Below, one piece after another: positions 7,564-14,232 of a DNA stretch of 16,740 nucleotides. The notes below the pieces were generated by a model. It worked only from the letters and a program-made list of their open reading frames with translations. It had not been told where the DNA came from and made no database searches. Source of the stretch: Angelakisella sp. (GTDB taxonomy: Bacteria > Bacillota > Clostridia > Oscillospirales > Ruminococcaceae); contig JAHHTQ010000040.1 of the NCBI GenBank assembly GCA_020024555.1, positions 1 through 16,740 of the forward strand, written 5' to 3'. Numbering within the stretch: position 1 is the first letter of the stretch; each line of letters starts with the position of its first letter. The position numbers and the translations under genes were made by a program.

Positions 7564-8436
7564 ATGAAAATATTAATATTACTTTTTGGAACATTTTTGG
7601 CTTTGGGAATGTTCTTTCTTGTATCTCGGATATTAAATATTCCAAGTATTGCAACATGTAAGGCAATGATAAGCTTAACGAAAAAGAATGAAGAAAATGT
7701 AAAATCACTTGATGCTTTTATACATTCTTTGGTAGTCAAGTCAGCTAAATATTTACCTATGAACGAGCATAAGAAAATACTGTTAAAACATACTTTAAAC
7801 GCAGTCGGTATTACAGATACTCCCGAAGAATATACAGTAAATGCAATACTGAAAGCTACGGTGATATCACTCATAAGTATTCCCTGTTTTTATATATTCC
7901 CACTTTTTACGCCTGTTTTGATACTGCTTTCTGTTCTTTACTATTTCAAAGAAATAAGAAAAGCCGATGACCGGCTTAAAGCAAAGCAAGAAAGTATTGA
8001 AAGAGAATTGCCGAGATTCGTTTCAACCATTGCGCAGGAGATACAGTCAAACAGAGATGTTCTTTCAATGCTGGAAAAGTACAAGAAAAACACGACTAAG
8101 GTTTTTGCAAAAGAACTTGATATAGTTACAGCTGATATGCGTTCAGGTAACTATGAAATAGCGCTTAATAGATTTCAGACCAAGTTTAACTCACCAAATC
8201 TAAGCAGTATTGTCAATGAGCTGATAAGAGTAATAAACGGCGATGACGGTACGATATACTTCCAAATGCTTGCAAGAGAAATAAAGGAACAGGAAATCCA
8301 ACGACTCAAGGGAGAAGCATTAAAAATCCCTTCAAGGATTAAAGTATTCAGCTTTTTAATGCTTATGTGTATACTTTTTATGTACTTAGTTGTTATCATA
8401 TTTGAAATTATCCGCTCTTTGGGAATGATGCTTTAA
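7564..8436 (+). CDS. tadC: TadC-like membrane platform protein
   Basis: This 290-residue protein has an N-terminal helix (about 2-22), a central hydrophobic pair (about 98-130) and a C-terminal helix (about 260-282). A T2SF-type cytoplasmic domain lies between them, with ERELPRFVSTIAQEIQSNRD, then FAKELDIVTADMRSGNYEIA and SSIVNELIRVINGDDG. It is the partner of TadB in the inner-membrane platform. A clear AGGAGG overlaps the tadB stop codon, and the ATG follows seven bases later. The next gene starts 13 bases after its stop. Family assignment is good for the F-domain; calling it TadC rather than a second TadB rests on order. Confidence 0.83.
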   Translation: MKILILLFGTFLALGMFFLVSRILNIPSIATCKAMISLTKKNEENVKSLDAFIHSLVVKSAKYLPMNEHKKILLKHTLNAVGITDTPEEYTVNAILKATVISLISIPCFYIFPLFTPVLILLSVLYYFKEIRKADDRLKAKQESIERELPRFVSTIAQEIQSNRDVLSMLEKYKKNTTKVFAKELDIVTADMRSGNYEIALNRFQTKFNSPNLSSIVNELIRVINGDDGTIYFQMLAREIKEQEIQRLKGEALKIPSRIKVFSFLMLMCILFMYLVVIIFEIIRSLGMML

Positions 8437-8449
8437 GGATGGTGATACT

Positions 8450-8854
8450 GTGACAAAGCTAATGAAAGTGATAAGAAGCAATCGTGGGGAAGGTTATATT
8501 GATGTTGTGGTTCTTATACTGTGCGCAATGCTTGCAATAGCTCTCGCAATAAAAGTATTTCCCGTATATATAGCAAAACAGAAAATAGATACATTCGCAA
8601 GCGAACTTGTAAGAGTGGCAGAAATAGCCGGTGAAGTTGGCAATGAAACCTCAAGAACAGAAGAATATCTTATTGATACAACAGGTATAAGACCAAATAT
8701 TTCTTGGTCAGATTATGGAAGAATACAGCTAAATGACGAAATAAAAGTAACTGTCACTTATATCGTAGATATAGGATTGTTCGGAGATTTCGGTTCATTC
8801 CCCGTCACTCTGCGAAGTGAAGCAATGGGCAAAAGTGAGGTGTATTGGAAATAA
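8450..8854 (+). CDS. TadE-like pseudopilin (DUF4320-like)
   Basis: The 134-residue product has a short basic leader (residues 1-13, MTKLMKVIRSNRG) and the junction G13/E14 followed by GYID, with Asp at +5 of the mature form. A hydrophobic helix follows (about 19-40). The rest is a small extracytoplasmic domain ending LFGDFGSFPVTLRSEAMGKSEVYWK. This matches my memory of the DUF4320 family found in clostridial Tad-like loci. It is probably a minor pilin processed by the A24 peptidase, since its junction is nearly the same as that of the pilin at 2856 (RGExYxD). The GTG start has AAGGATGGTG ahead of it. The 3' end overlaps the next gene by 10 bases. Confidence 0.82.
   Translation: MTKLMKVIRSNRGEGYIDVVVLILCAMLAIALAIKVFPVYIAKQKIDTFASELVRVAEIAGEVGNETSRTEEYLIDTTGIRPNISWSDYGRIQLNDEIKVTVTYIVDIGLFGDFGSFPVTLRSEAMGKSEVYWK
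8837..8853 (+). promoter_or_regulatory. SD sequence that best fits an AUA start at 8851
   Basis: GAGGTG (8837-8842) is followed after exactly 8 nt by ATA (8851-8853), in frame with the next pseudopilin gene. The same GAGGTG core stands 8 nt before the ATG of tadZ and of cpaF in this operon. The conventional candidates fit less well: TTG at 8845 is only 2 nt from the core, and GTG at 8857 is 14 nt away. The start is therefore unresolved between TTG, AUA and GTG. Confidence 0.45.
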
Positions 8855-9414
8855 CAGTGAGAAAAAATAATACAATAAAAACCTTATTTATAAGTATAAA
8901 AAACAATAAGGGAAACGCATATCCGCTTGCTATTGTAACTCTGCTTATTCTTTTAATATTACTTTTAACAATAAGTGAATACTTTAGATTAAATATAATT
9001 GCGAAAGGAATCAAAGATGCGCTCCAAGACGCTGTCATAAGCACTGTTACAGAAAATTATGATAATGTGTATCATGGAACAAGAGAAGGATATTCGGGAG
9101 CATATATGCCAAACGGCAGTTCTTTCAGCGCGTCGCTTGATTATGGTGATATATATGACCGACTGGATAATAACTTAGGACTGATAAGCAGTGGTGACAA
9201 ACATATAAAGTATAATGGAGGAGAAATAGAATTCTATATAAAAGGTCTCAATGTAAAAATTCAAAATGCCCCATATGCAAAAGATGACAACGCACAAAGA
9301 TTTAAAATAGAGAGCTATGTAAATGTGTATGTTCCGATACCTTTTGTCGATAGAGTGTTGCCTCCAATGCGACTTAAATTAAAAACAACGGCAGGATATA
9401 CACCTATTTTTTAA
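8845..9414 (+). CDS. TadE/TadF-like pseudopilin
   Basis: As drawn from TTG 8845 this is a 189-residue protein; starts at 8851 (AUA) or 8857 (GTG) would remove two or four residues. It has a basic leader ending in NNKG (Gly23), then NAYPLAIV and a strong membrane helix (about 27-46). An extracytoplasmic domain follows that includes YRLNI-type and DALQDAVISTVTENYDN segments, then a beta-rich region ending in PFVDRVLPPMRLKLKTTAGYTP. The leader/Gly/helix layout and the place after TadE fit a minor pseudopilin of the TadE/TadF/TadG group. The acidic residue at +5 is missing (Leu instead), so processing is less certain. It overlaps the previous gene. It closes the tightly packed part of the pilus operon: an 82-base gap follows. 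Confidence 0.72.
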   Translation: MEITVRKNNTIKTLFISIKNNKGNAYPLAIVTLLILLILLLTISEYFRLNIIAKGIKDALQDAVISTVTENYDNVYHGTREGYSGAYMPNGSSFSASLDYGDIYDRLDNNLGLISSGDKHIKYNGGEIEFYIKGLNVKIQNAPYAKDDNAQRFKIESYVNVYVPIPFVDRVLPPMRLKLKTTAGYTPIF

Positions 9415-9495
9415 TTATAAAAAACTCTGGCTATTTATAAAGTTATGTGATAATGTAATATTAATAAAATAGCTTATTGGAAAGGAGATAAAAAT

Positions 9496-10008
9496 ATGAA
9501 GAAAAATACGGTTATTAAAAGCATTGTTTTGACTATTGGTGTGATTGGTATAATTGCAATGATATTTGCAATAGGGCAAAAATTTCAGAAACCGACAATA
9601 ACTGATCCTACTATTATTGTGACGGAATCAGAAAATAAAGAAGGAGTTATTGTTGAAATTCCTGAAATAAAAGCTGATGAACCGACTATGCCTAAATCCG
9701 AAGAAGGTATAAAAGAGGAAATGGGTGGAGAATCGACAGAAGATATTGTTGTTGAAGAAACAACACCGGAAACTGAAGATAAAACAGAAAAAGAAGAAAT
9801 TCCCAAAGTTGAGGTGGAACCGGTAGAACCGGAGCAACCAAACGACCTAGACCAAACACCACCTGCCCCACAGCCTCCAAAAGAACCGCCAAAGGAAGAT
9901 GAAGTATATGTTCCCAGATTCGGATATATAAAAAAAGGTGGTCCAAATAAATGCGAGATTGCAGAAGATATGTACGAAAACGGAAATAAAATAGGTGTAA
10001 TGGGATAA
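9496..10008 (+). CDS. Membrane-anchored Glu/Pro-rich protein (DUF6550-like)
   Basis: The 170-residue product has an N-terminal membrane helix (about 8-28), then a low-complexity linker rich in Glu, Pro and Thr (about 45-130). A short conserved-looking C-terminus follows: VPRFGYIKKGGPNKCEIAEDMYENGNKIGVMG. I recall very similar C-termini annotated as DUF6550 in clostridial Tad-like loci. The design is of a membrane or wall-spanning stalk carrying a small outward domain. No signal peptidase site or LPxTG motif is visible, so the helix probably stays as an anchor. AAAGGAG gives a good SD. It lies after an 82-base AT-rich gap and is followed by a strong terminator, so it marks a transcript boundary. 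Its role in pilus function is inferred only from position. Confidence 0.78.
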   Translation: MKKNTVIKSIVLTIGVIGIIAMIFAIGQKFQKPTITDPTIIVTESENKEGVIVEIPEIKADEPTMPKSEEGIKEEMGGESTEDIVVEETTPETEDKTEKEEIPKVEVEPVEPEQPNDLDQTPPAPQPPKEPPKEDEVYVPRFGYIKKGGPNKCEIAEDMYENGNKIGVMG

Positions 10009-10025
10009 GAACAAATAAACAGTAT

Positions 10026-10066
10026 AAAAAGGCATTGCAGTAAACTAAGCTGCAATGCCTTTTTTC
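10026..10066 (+). terminator. Strong Rho-independent terminator inside the pilus locus
   Basis: GGCATTGCAG (10031-10040) pairs perfectly with CTGCAATGCC (10050-10059), and flanking A and T runs extend the stem to 15 bp. The loop is TAAACTAAG and six T residues follow. The structure lies 18 bases after the stop of the Glu/Pro-rich gene. The SD and ATG of the next gene (10080) come only about 14 bases after the T-run, leaving no room for a promoter in between. The 581-residue protein must therefore be made by readthrough of this terminator. Confidence 0.9.
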
Positions 10067-10079
10067 GTTAGGAGATAAT

Positions 10080-11825
10080 ATGAGAAAAATATTAATTGCA
10101 ATATTCATAAATATAATTCTGTTGTTAATTTTCACTTTAACAGTATTTGCAGATATTGACGGAAATATTGACAGTGGTGGTGGTGGTATGACTGATGGTA
10201 CCAGTGTAAACAGTTGGTCACCGGGAAATGATGGAGTGAGGATAACTGTTGTCAATGCAGATACCGGAACACCAATAAATAATCCAATTGATATCACTAA
10301 TAAACGACCTTCCCACAACATAACTCATTTTGGAAAAGTTTGCAAAACAGACTACAATAACGGTTCATGTCTATCACCTATTTTAGGTAAGTATACTTAC
10401 ATAAAATCAACTTTACCAATTCCTAAAATAGTTACAACTAACGGAAGAAATAATATTTCGGAAATTCGCAATTATTTTACAGATGAGCAAGTTATACGTT
10501 CAATATTACCTTATCTTAAAATAGATTTTGATACGCTTATAAGTGGTAACTACAAGCTACTTCTTGAACCGCTTGCATTCTTTAAATACCAAGGGCAAAT
10601 GTTTCTTTGCACAGCTACGGAAGCAGCTCTATATGACCAAATAGTTGGCGGACACCTAAGAAGCGTATTGGGAAACTTAACCAATAGAAACTTACCACTT
10701 GCAATGTTTTTGGAAACAGATGACTTGGGATATTCAGCTTGGAGTGGTACAACAAGCGGTTATGTGGACAGTAGCGCAGTTGTTACAAGTTTGGGTATTG
10801 GTATTGTTAAATTTACTGATGATGAAAGTGGAAAGCCTTCAATTCCTGAAAATATGCCTTTATCCTATGACTATGTGTATAGAACGGATACTGATGTTAT
10901 AACAGCAGTAACCGTTTCAGGCGGACAATCAGATCCAAAGAATCCAACAACTGTCAGCTTTAATATTGAAGGACGAACGTATAATGTAAGTAATGTTTAT
11001 TATCCCGAAGGAGATTCGCAATTGGTTTGGGTAAAGTGGCATACTCCACGAACGCCTAAAAATATAGTTATTAATGTATCTGTAAAAGGTCTCGGAAGTC
11101 CCGAAAAAGCTACAATTAATTGTAAAATAGAGGATTTGAATCAAAATCCCCCTCCAAATCCGACAGCCGATGACAGAAACGACAGTTTTACGCAGTCAAG
11201 TATTCCCACAAGAGCTGAAAGGACAAGCGCTTCTTGGTCAGTTTGGAAGCCAAAATGGCATAAACATATGGTTGACAACGGCCATTATACCACCCGTTAT
11301 TGGAAAGATTCCAATGGTAATTGGCATTCGAAAGATGTTTGGATTTCAAAATGGGAGGATGAAGGATGGTGGGAGTTTGATTCCCTTAACTATTATGCGA
11401 ATATATCAGCAAAGATGAGTATCAAATGTGATTCCAAAAATCCCACGGCCAATGGCAAAACAATGAAAAGTGGATATGGGATAAATCAAAATGTATCGGC
11501 AAGCTATCATACCAATAACTGTTCTGCCGTCACCCGTCCTCAAAATGCAGTCAGCTATTTCCCTGAATTTAATTATGAGAATTATTGGAGATTGCTTGAC
11601 AGAATAGGCAATGGCTTTGAGTTCAAACAAAATAAATATTCCACATATAAAAACCGAACACATTTTACGCCTATTTGGTTTCCGGATGGTGATTATACAG
11701 TTAATACTTGGGTAATTGACTGCTGGACTCCCGGCGGTATGTTGTCTGTAAATTTAAGTGATTCGTTGTATATTGACGGAAATCTATGGGATGACTGGCA
11801 CATAGGTCCGCAAAAAAATGATTAA
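10080..11825 (+). CDS. Large secreted protein of the pilus locus, unknown function
   Basis: The 581-residue product has a signal peptide (residues 1-24, cleavage likely after VFA) and a mature N-terminus DIDGNIDSGGGGM. No C-terminal anchor, LPxTG motif or membrane helix is seen. Residues 25-250 include PGNDGVRITVVNADTG and a region with CTATEAALYDQIVGGHLRSVLGNLT. Residues ~270-355 look like beta-sandwich sequence (VTAVTVSGGQ, TVSFNIEGRTYNVSNVYY, NIVINVSVKG). Residues ~375-440 are strikingly Trp/His/Tyr-rich (ASWSVWKPKWHKHM ... WWEF). The C-terminal third also contains several cysteines. I have a memory of such proteins, with this DGN.DSGGGGM start, next to Tad genes in gut Clostridia, always as hypothetical. 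A pilus tip or adhesin role is plausible but only inferred. AGGAG precedes the ATG. Confidence 0.85.
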   Translation: MRKILIAIFINIILLLIFTLTVFADIDGNIDSGGGGMTDGTSVNSWSPGNDGVRITVVNADTGTPINNPIDITNKRPSHNITHFGKVCKTDYNNGSCLSPILGKYTYIKSTLPIPKIVTTNGRNNISEIRNYFTDEQVIRSILPYLKIDFDTLISGNYKLLLEPLAFFKYQGQMFLCTATEAALYDQIVGGHLRSVLGNLTNRNLPLAMFLETDDLGYSAWSGTTSGYVDSSAVVTSLGIGIVKFTDDESGKPSIPENMPLSYDYVYRTDTDVITAVTVSGGQSDPKNPTTVSFNIEGRTYNVSNVYYPEGDSQLVWVKWHTPRTPKNIVINVSVKGLGSPEKATINCKIEDLNQNPPPNPTADDRNDSFTQSSIPTRAERTSASWSVWKPKWHKHMVDNGHYTTRYWKDSNGNWHSKDVWISKWEDEGWWEFDSLNYYANISAKMSIKCDSKNPTANGKTMKSGYGINQNVSASYHTNNCSAVTRPQNAVSYFPEFNYENYWRLLDRIGNGFEFKQNKYSTYKNRTHFTPIWFPDGDYTVNTWVIDCWTPGGMLSVNLSDSLYIDGNLWDDWHIGPQKND

Positions 11826-11848
11826 AACAAAGAAAGGATAATTTTATT

Positions 11849-12187
11849 ATGAAAAACAAAAAACTAATACTCTGTCTTGCTATAACATTGTTCGTATGCC
11901 TTATTTTCAGCACCACTGCTTTTGCGGCAGGCACAGGAGATGTGGCAGGTGCTATTGAAAGCACATGGAAAGATGCTTCATCACAAATTAAAACTGTTGT
12001 AAATAAGGTTATATTTCCGGCAATAGATCTAATTTTGGCTGTCTTTTTCTTTGCTAAATTAGGTACGGCATATTTTGATTATCGAAAAAGTGGACAATTT
12101 GAGTGGACAGGACCGGCTATTCTATTCGCTTGTCTGATATTTACAATTACTGCGCCAACATATATTTGGATTATTCTTGGATTATAA
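11849..12187 (+). CDS. Small two-helix membrane protein (DUF3852-like)
   Basis: This 112-residue protein has a clear signal peptide (residues 1-26, AFA cleavage), then a short amphipathic stretch (GDVAGAIESTWKDASSQIKTVVNK) and a hydrophobic helix (about 50-72). A short basic/aromatic loop (YFDYRKSGQFEW) and a second helix (about 88-111) ending at the C-terminus complete it. It matches my memory of DUF3852. The signal-peptide-plus-two-helices layout is also that of VirB2/TrbC pilins, which is worth noting but not proof of homology. GAAAGGA precedes the ATG. It is the last gene of the plus-strand operon, followed at once by a bidirectional terminator. Confidence 0.8.
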   Translation: MKNKKLILCLAITLFVCLIFSTTAFAAGTGDVAGAIESTWKDASSQIKTVVNKVIFPAIDLILAVFFFAKLGTAYFDYRKSGQFEWTGPAILFACLIFTITAPTYIWIILGL

Positions 12188-12198
12188 TATAACCCCCA

Positions 12199-12239
12199 AA
12201 AAAACCAACCTTAATAACAGCAGAAAGGTTGGTTTTTTT
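12199..12239. terminator. Bidirectional terminator between convergent operons
   Basis: AAAAAACCAACCTT (12199-12212) pairs with AAGGTTGGTTTTTT (12225-12238) around a 12-nt loop. A T-run follows on both strands. On the plus strand it ends the pilus operon 11 bases after the last stop codon. On the minus strand it lies about 65 bases beyond the stop of the ABC permease, so it can end that operon as well. The 65 bases between it and the permease stop are very AT-rich and hold nothing I recognise. Confidence 0.9.
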
Positions 12240-12305
12240 ACGATATATTATAATATTAGAAAACCATTATAATTTAAATAAAAAGGCAGCAATGATTAAA
12301 AAGTA

Positions 12306-13457
12306 TTATTTGTTAAACAAGACTTTCTCACTATTTAACATTACCGTAAATATAGAAGAAATTATTCCCGTAAAGACAATATTACTTATTATATTAATTA
12401 TAATATAAATATGATTATACTCATTTAAAAAGATATCTGACATTGATAAAGCACTATTAAGTAATGGCACAAAATAAATCCAAATAAAGTTGTCAGGAAC
12501 ATTTATTAGAATAGGTATTGCACTAATAATAGTAATTAAAAGCATAATAGGCATCAATGAAGATGTTGCTTCTCTTACAGTGTTTGCAAATGTAGATATT
12601 ACACAAAGTAAAGATATAATTACAATAACTGTTGACATTATAATAATAGCTAATAAAATATATTGTTGTATTGACAATTGTATAGTATTATTCATTAATT
12701 TAGGAACAGATAACAAAACTCCTAGTGTACTTGAAAAACCACTTAATAATGCAATTATAGTTAAACTAAGTAATTTACCTAACGCAAATTCACTACGCTT
12801 TATTGGCGTTACTAATATTGTTGCTATTGTTCCCCTTTCTTTTTCTCCAGCTATTGATTCAGGTGCAACAGACGTACAGCCCAAACATAACATTGTCATA
12901 ATAAGAGTTGGAAGGAGTTTTATTATTTGCATATTTGTTTTTTGCTCTGAAACATCATATTTTATAGTTTCATTATTTATATCAAAACTGTTTGATATTG
13001 TTTCTTCATAACTTACAAGTATAGAACATGCTTGATAATAGACACCGTAAGAAAAATTATCTGATGATGAATAAAATAACTCTATATTTGGTGCTTTTAA
13101 TCCAGTCTTTATATCATAAAGAAAAACTTTGTCATCAAAGTTTTGTGGAAGAATCATAATAAGATTATATTTACCACTATTTATATCTTTTGATATATCT
13201 TCTTGTTCAATGTTATCTTCAGACCAAAAAATATCTATACCTTTTGATTTAAAAAGAGTATCAATAGATTTAGAATAGTTTATACCCATAATAAGGGGTT
13301 CATTATTATGGGGATTAAATAGACTAGACATTCCCATTATACTATATAATATATACAATAGGACTCCAGGCAAAATTAAAACTGTTATTAGTAACCGTTT
13401 ATCTGAAAAGAAACGAACTAATTCTTTTTGAGCAATTTGTAGTATTCTATTTTTCAT
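12306..13457 (-). CDS. ABC-2 type transporter permease (NatB-like)
   Basis: The 383-residue product has the layout of NatB/YhaP-type ABC-2 permeases. There is a first helix (about 20-45) after a basic start (KELVRFFSDKRLLITVLILPG), then a large outside domain (about 48-172). Five more hydrophobic segments follow (about 178-198, 222-248, 262-290, 298-322 and 350-375). The cytoplasmic coupling motif SIAGEKERGTIATILVTPIKR (about 204-223) is diagnostic. It would form the membrane path of an exporter; substrates of this family include ions, peptides and antimicrobials, and none can be named here. Its ATG overlaps the TGA of the ATPase gene in an ATGA junction, so the two are co-translated. Very rich in Ile codons, with a more AT-rich look than the pilus genes. 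Only one permease is intact for two ATPase genes. Confidence 0.88.
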   Translation of the reverse strand: MKNRILQIAQKELVRFFSDKRLLITVLILPGVLLYILYSIMGMSSLFNPHNNEPLIMGINYSKSIDTLFKSKGIDIFWSEDNIEQEDISKDINSGKYNLIMILPQNFDDKVFLYDIKTGLKAPNIELFYSSSDNFSYGVYYQACSILVSYEETISNSFDINNETIKYDVSEQKTNMQIIKLLPTLIMTMLCLGCTSVAPESIAGEKERGTIATILVTPIKRSEFALGKLLSLTIIALLSGFSSTLGVLLSVPKLMNNTIQLSIQQYILLAIIIMSTVIVIISLLCVISTFANTVREATSSLMPIMLLITIISAIPILINVPDNFIWIYFVPLLNSALSMSDIFLNEYNHIYIIINIISNIVFTGIISSIFTVMLNSEKVLFNK

Positions 13458-14155
13458 TTGTTTGACCTACCAATTCTATTATAAAGTGAAAAAAATACAT
13501 CTTCCAAACTTTGCATTTTTGTAAGTTCTTTTAATGATTCACAAATGTAAAGATTTCCATCAATAATAATTCCAACTTGATCACATAAATTTTCAATAAT
13601 ACTAAAAATATGAGTTGAAATTATAATAGTCTTTTTTTCTTGTTTCATTTTTAAAAGAAAGTTTTCTACTAATTTAGAGGTTAAAATATCTAATCCGTTA
13701 GTTGGTTCATCAAATATAATAACAGAGGGTGAATGTACAATTGAAATAGCTAAAGACACCTTTTGTTTCATGCCTGTTGATAAATTAGCAATTTTCGTTT
13801 CGGCATACTTATCTATTCCAAATACTTCAAATATTTCCTTTTTCCTTTGTTCTTGTATATTTGGGGGAATACCATAAAGATTAGAAAAAAAATGAAATAA
13901 ATAATTTGGTGAAAAATGATCATCCAATTTTAAATCAGTAGTTAGAAATCCAATATCCTTACGTACTAATTGTGGATATTTTACTACACTGTTTCCAGCA
14001 ACTATAATATCTCCAGCTTCTGGACGAATTAGTGTAGAGATCATTCGTAAAGTAGTAGTTTTCCCTAAACCATTAGGACCTAGTAATCCGAAAATTTCTC
14101 CTTGATTTACATTGAAAGATAAATTATCAACAGCTATTTTTTCTAGTTGTTTCAT
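13454..14155 (-). CDS. ABC transporter ATPase (NatA-like), N-terminus out of frame
   Basis: This 233-residue frame contains Walker A GPNGLGKTT, a Q-loop region, the ABC signature LSTGMKQKV, Walker B SVIIFDEPTNGLD and the H-loop STHIF, so the catalytic core is complete. However, it begins too late. ABC proteins need a first strand and aromatic A-loop about 20-30 residues earlier, and those residues (ISVNSVSKSF) are found just upstream in another frame (see 14127-14228). The ATG at 14155 has no good SD. The gene is therefore either broken by a one-base insertion or made as a truncated protein by restart. A +1 shift is needed to join the frames. It would pair with the NatB-like permease downstream (ATGA overlap). 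Confidence 0.82.
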   Translation of the reverse strand: MKQLEKIAVDNLSFNVNQGEIFGLLGPNGLGKTTTLRMISTLIRPEAGDIIVAGNSVVKYPQLVRKDIGFLTTDLKLDDHFSPNYLFHFFSNLYGIPPNIQEQRKKEIFEVFGIDKYAETKIANLSTGMKQKVSLAISIVHSPSVIIFDEPTNGLDILTSKLVENFLLKMKQEKKTIIISTHIFSIIENLCDQVGIIIDGNLYICESLKELTKMQSLEDVFFSLYNRIGRSNK

Positions 14156-14228
14156 GTTCCAGCTTCTGTTGCTTTTTAAACAAACAAAAAGATTTTGATA
14201 CAGAGTTTACAGATATTATATTATTCAT
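14127..14228 (-). pseudogene. Frameshifted 5' end of the NatA-like ATPase gene
   Basis: An ORF of 33 codons starts at ATG 14228, with an AAAGGT SD seven bases before it and only 4 bases after the stop of the upstream ATPase gene. It reads MNNIISVNSVSKSFCLFKK, which is exactly the kind of first strand and A-loop missing from the ATPase frame at 14155. It runs on as QQKLEHETTRKNSC and stops at TGA, overlapping the main frame by 29 bases. Joining both frames needs one base to be skipped somewhere between about 14195 and 14140. Runs of A and T here (TTTTTG, AAAAAG) are plausible indel sites. Confidence 0.75.
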
Positions 14229-14232
14229 AATC

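Noticed and set aside
9585..10321. Several minus-strand ORFs (up to 209 codons) opposite the Glu/Pro-rich gene
   Set aside because: The low-complexity Glu/Pro codons create long antisense frames. The products are Ser/Gly- or Leu/Phe-rich with no domain, and they run through the plus-strand terminator.
2856..12187. A complete conjugative type IV secretion system
   Set aside because: The ATPase and platform genes are of Tad type. No VirB4, VirD4, VirB6 or relaxase is in the window. Only the last small protein has a VirB2-like shape.
12490..13011. A 173-codon plus-strand ORF antisense to the ABC permease
   Set aside because: It mirrors the minus-strand permease, which has clear family motifs, an ATGA junction and correct topology. 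The plus-strand frame has no SD and a composition typical of an antisense shadow.
14165..14185. Programmed -1 frameshift at the TTTAAAA run in the ABC ATPase
   Set aside because: The frame change needed is +1, so a -1 slip would lead to the wrong frame. Mutation, error or restart is more likely.
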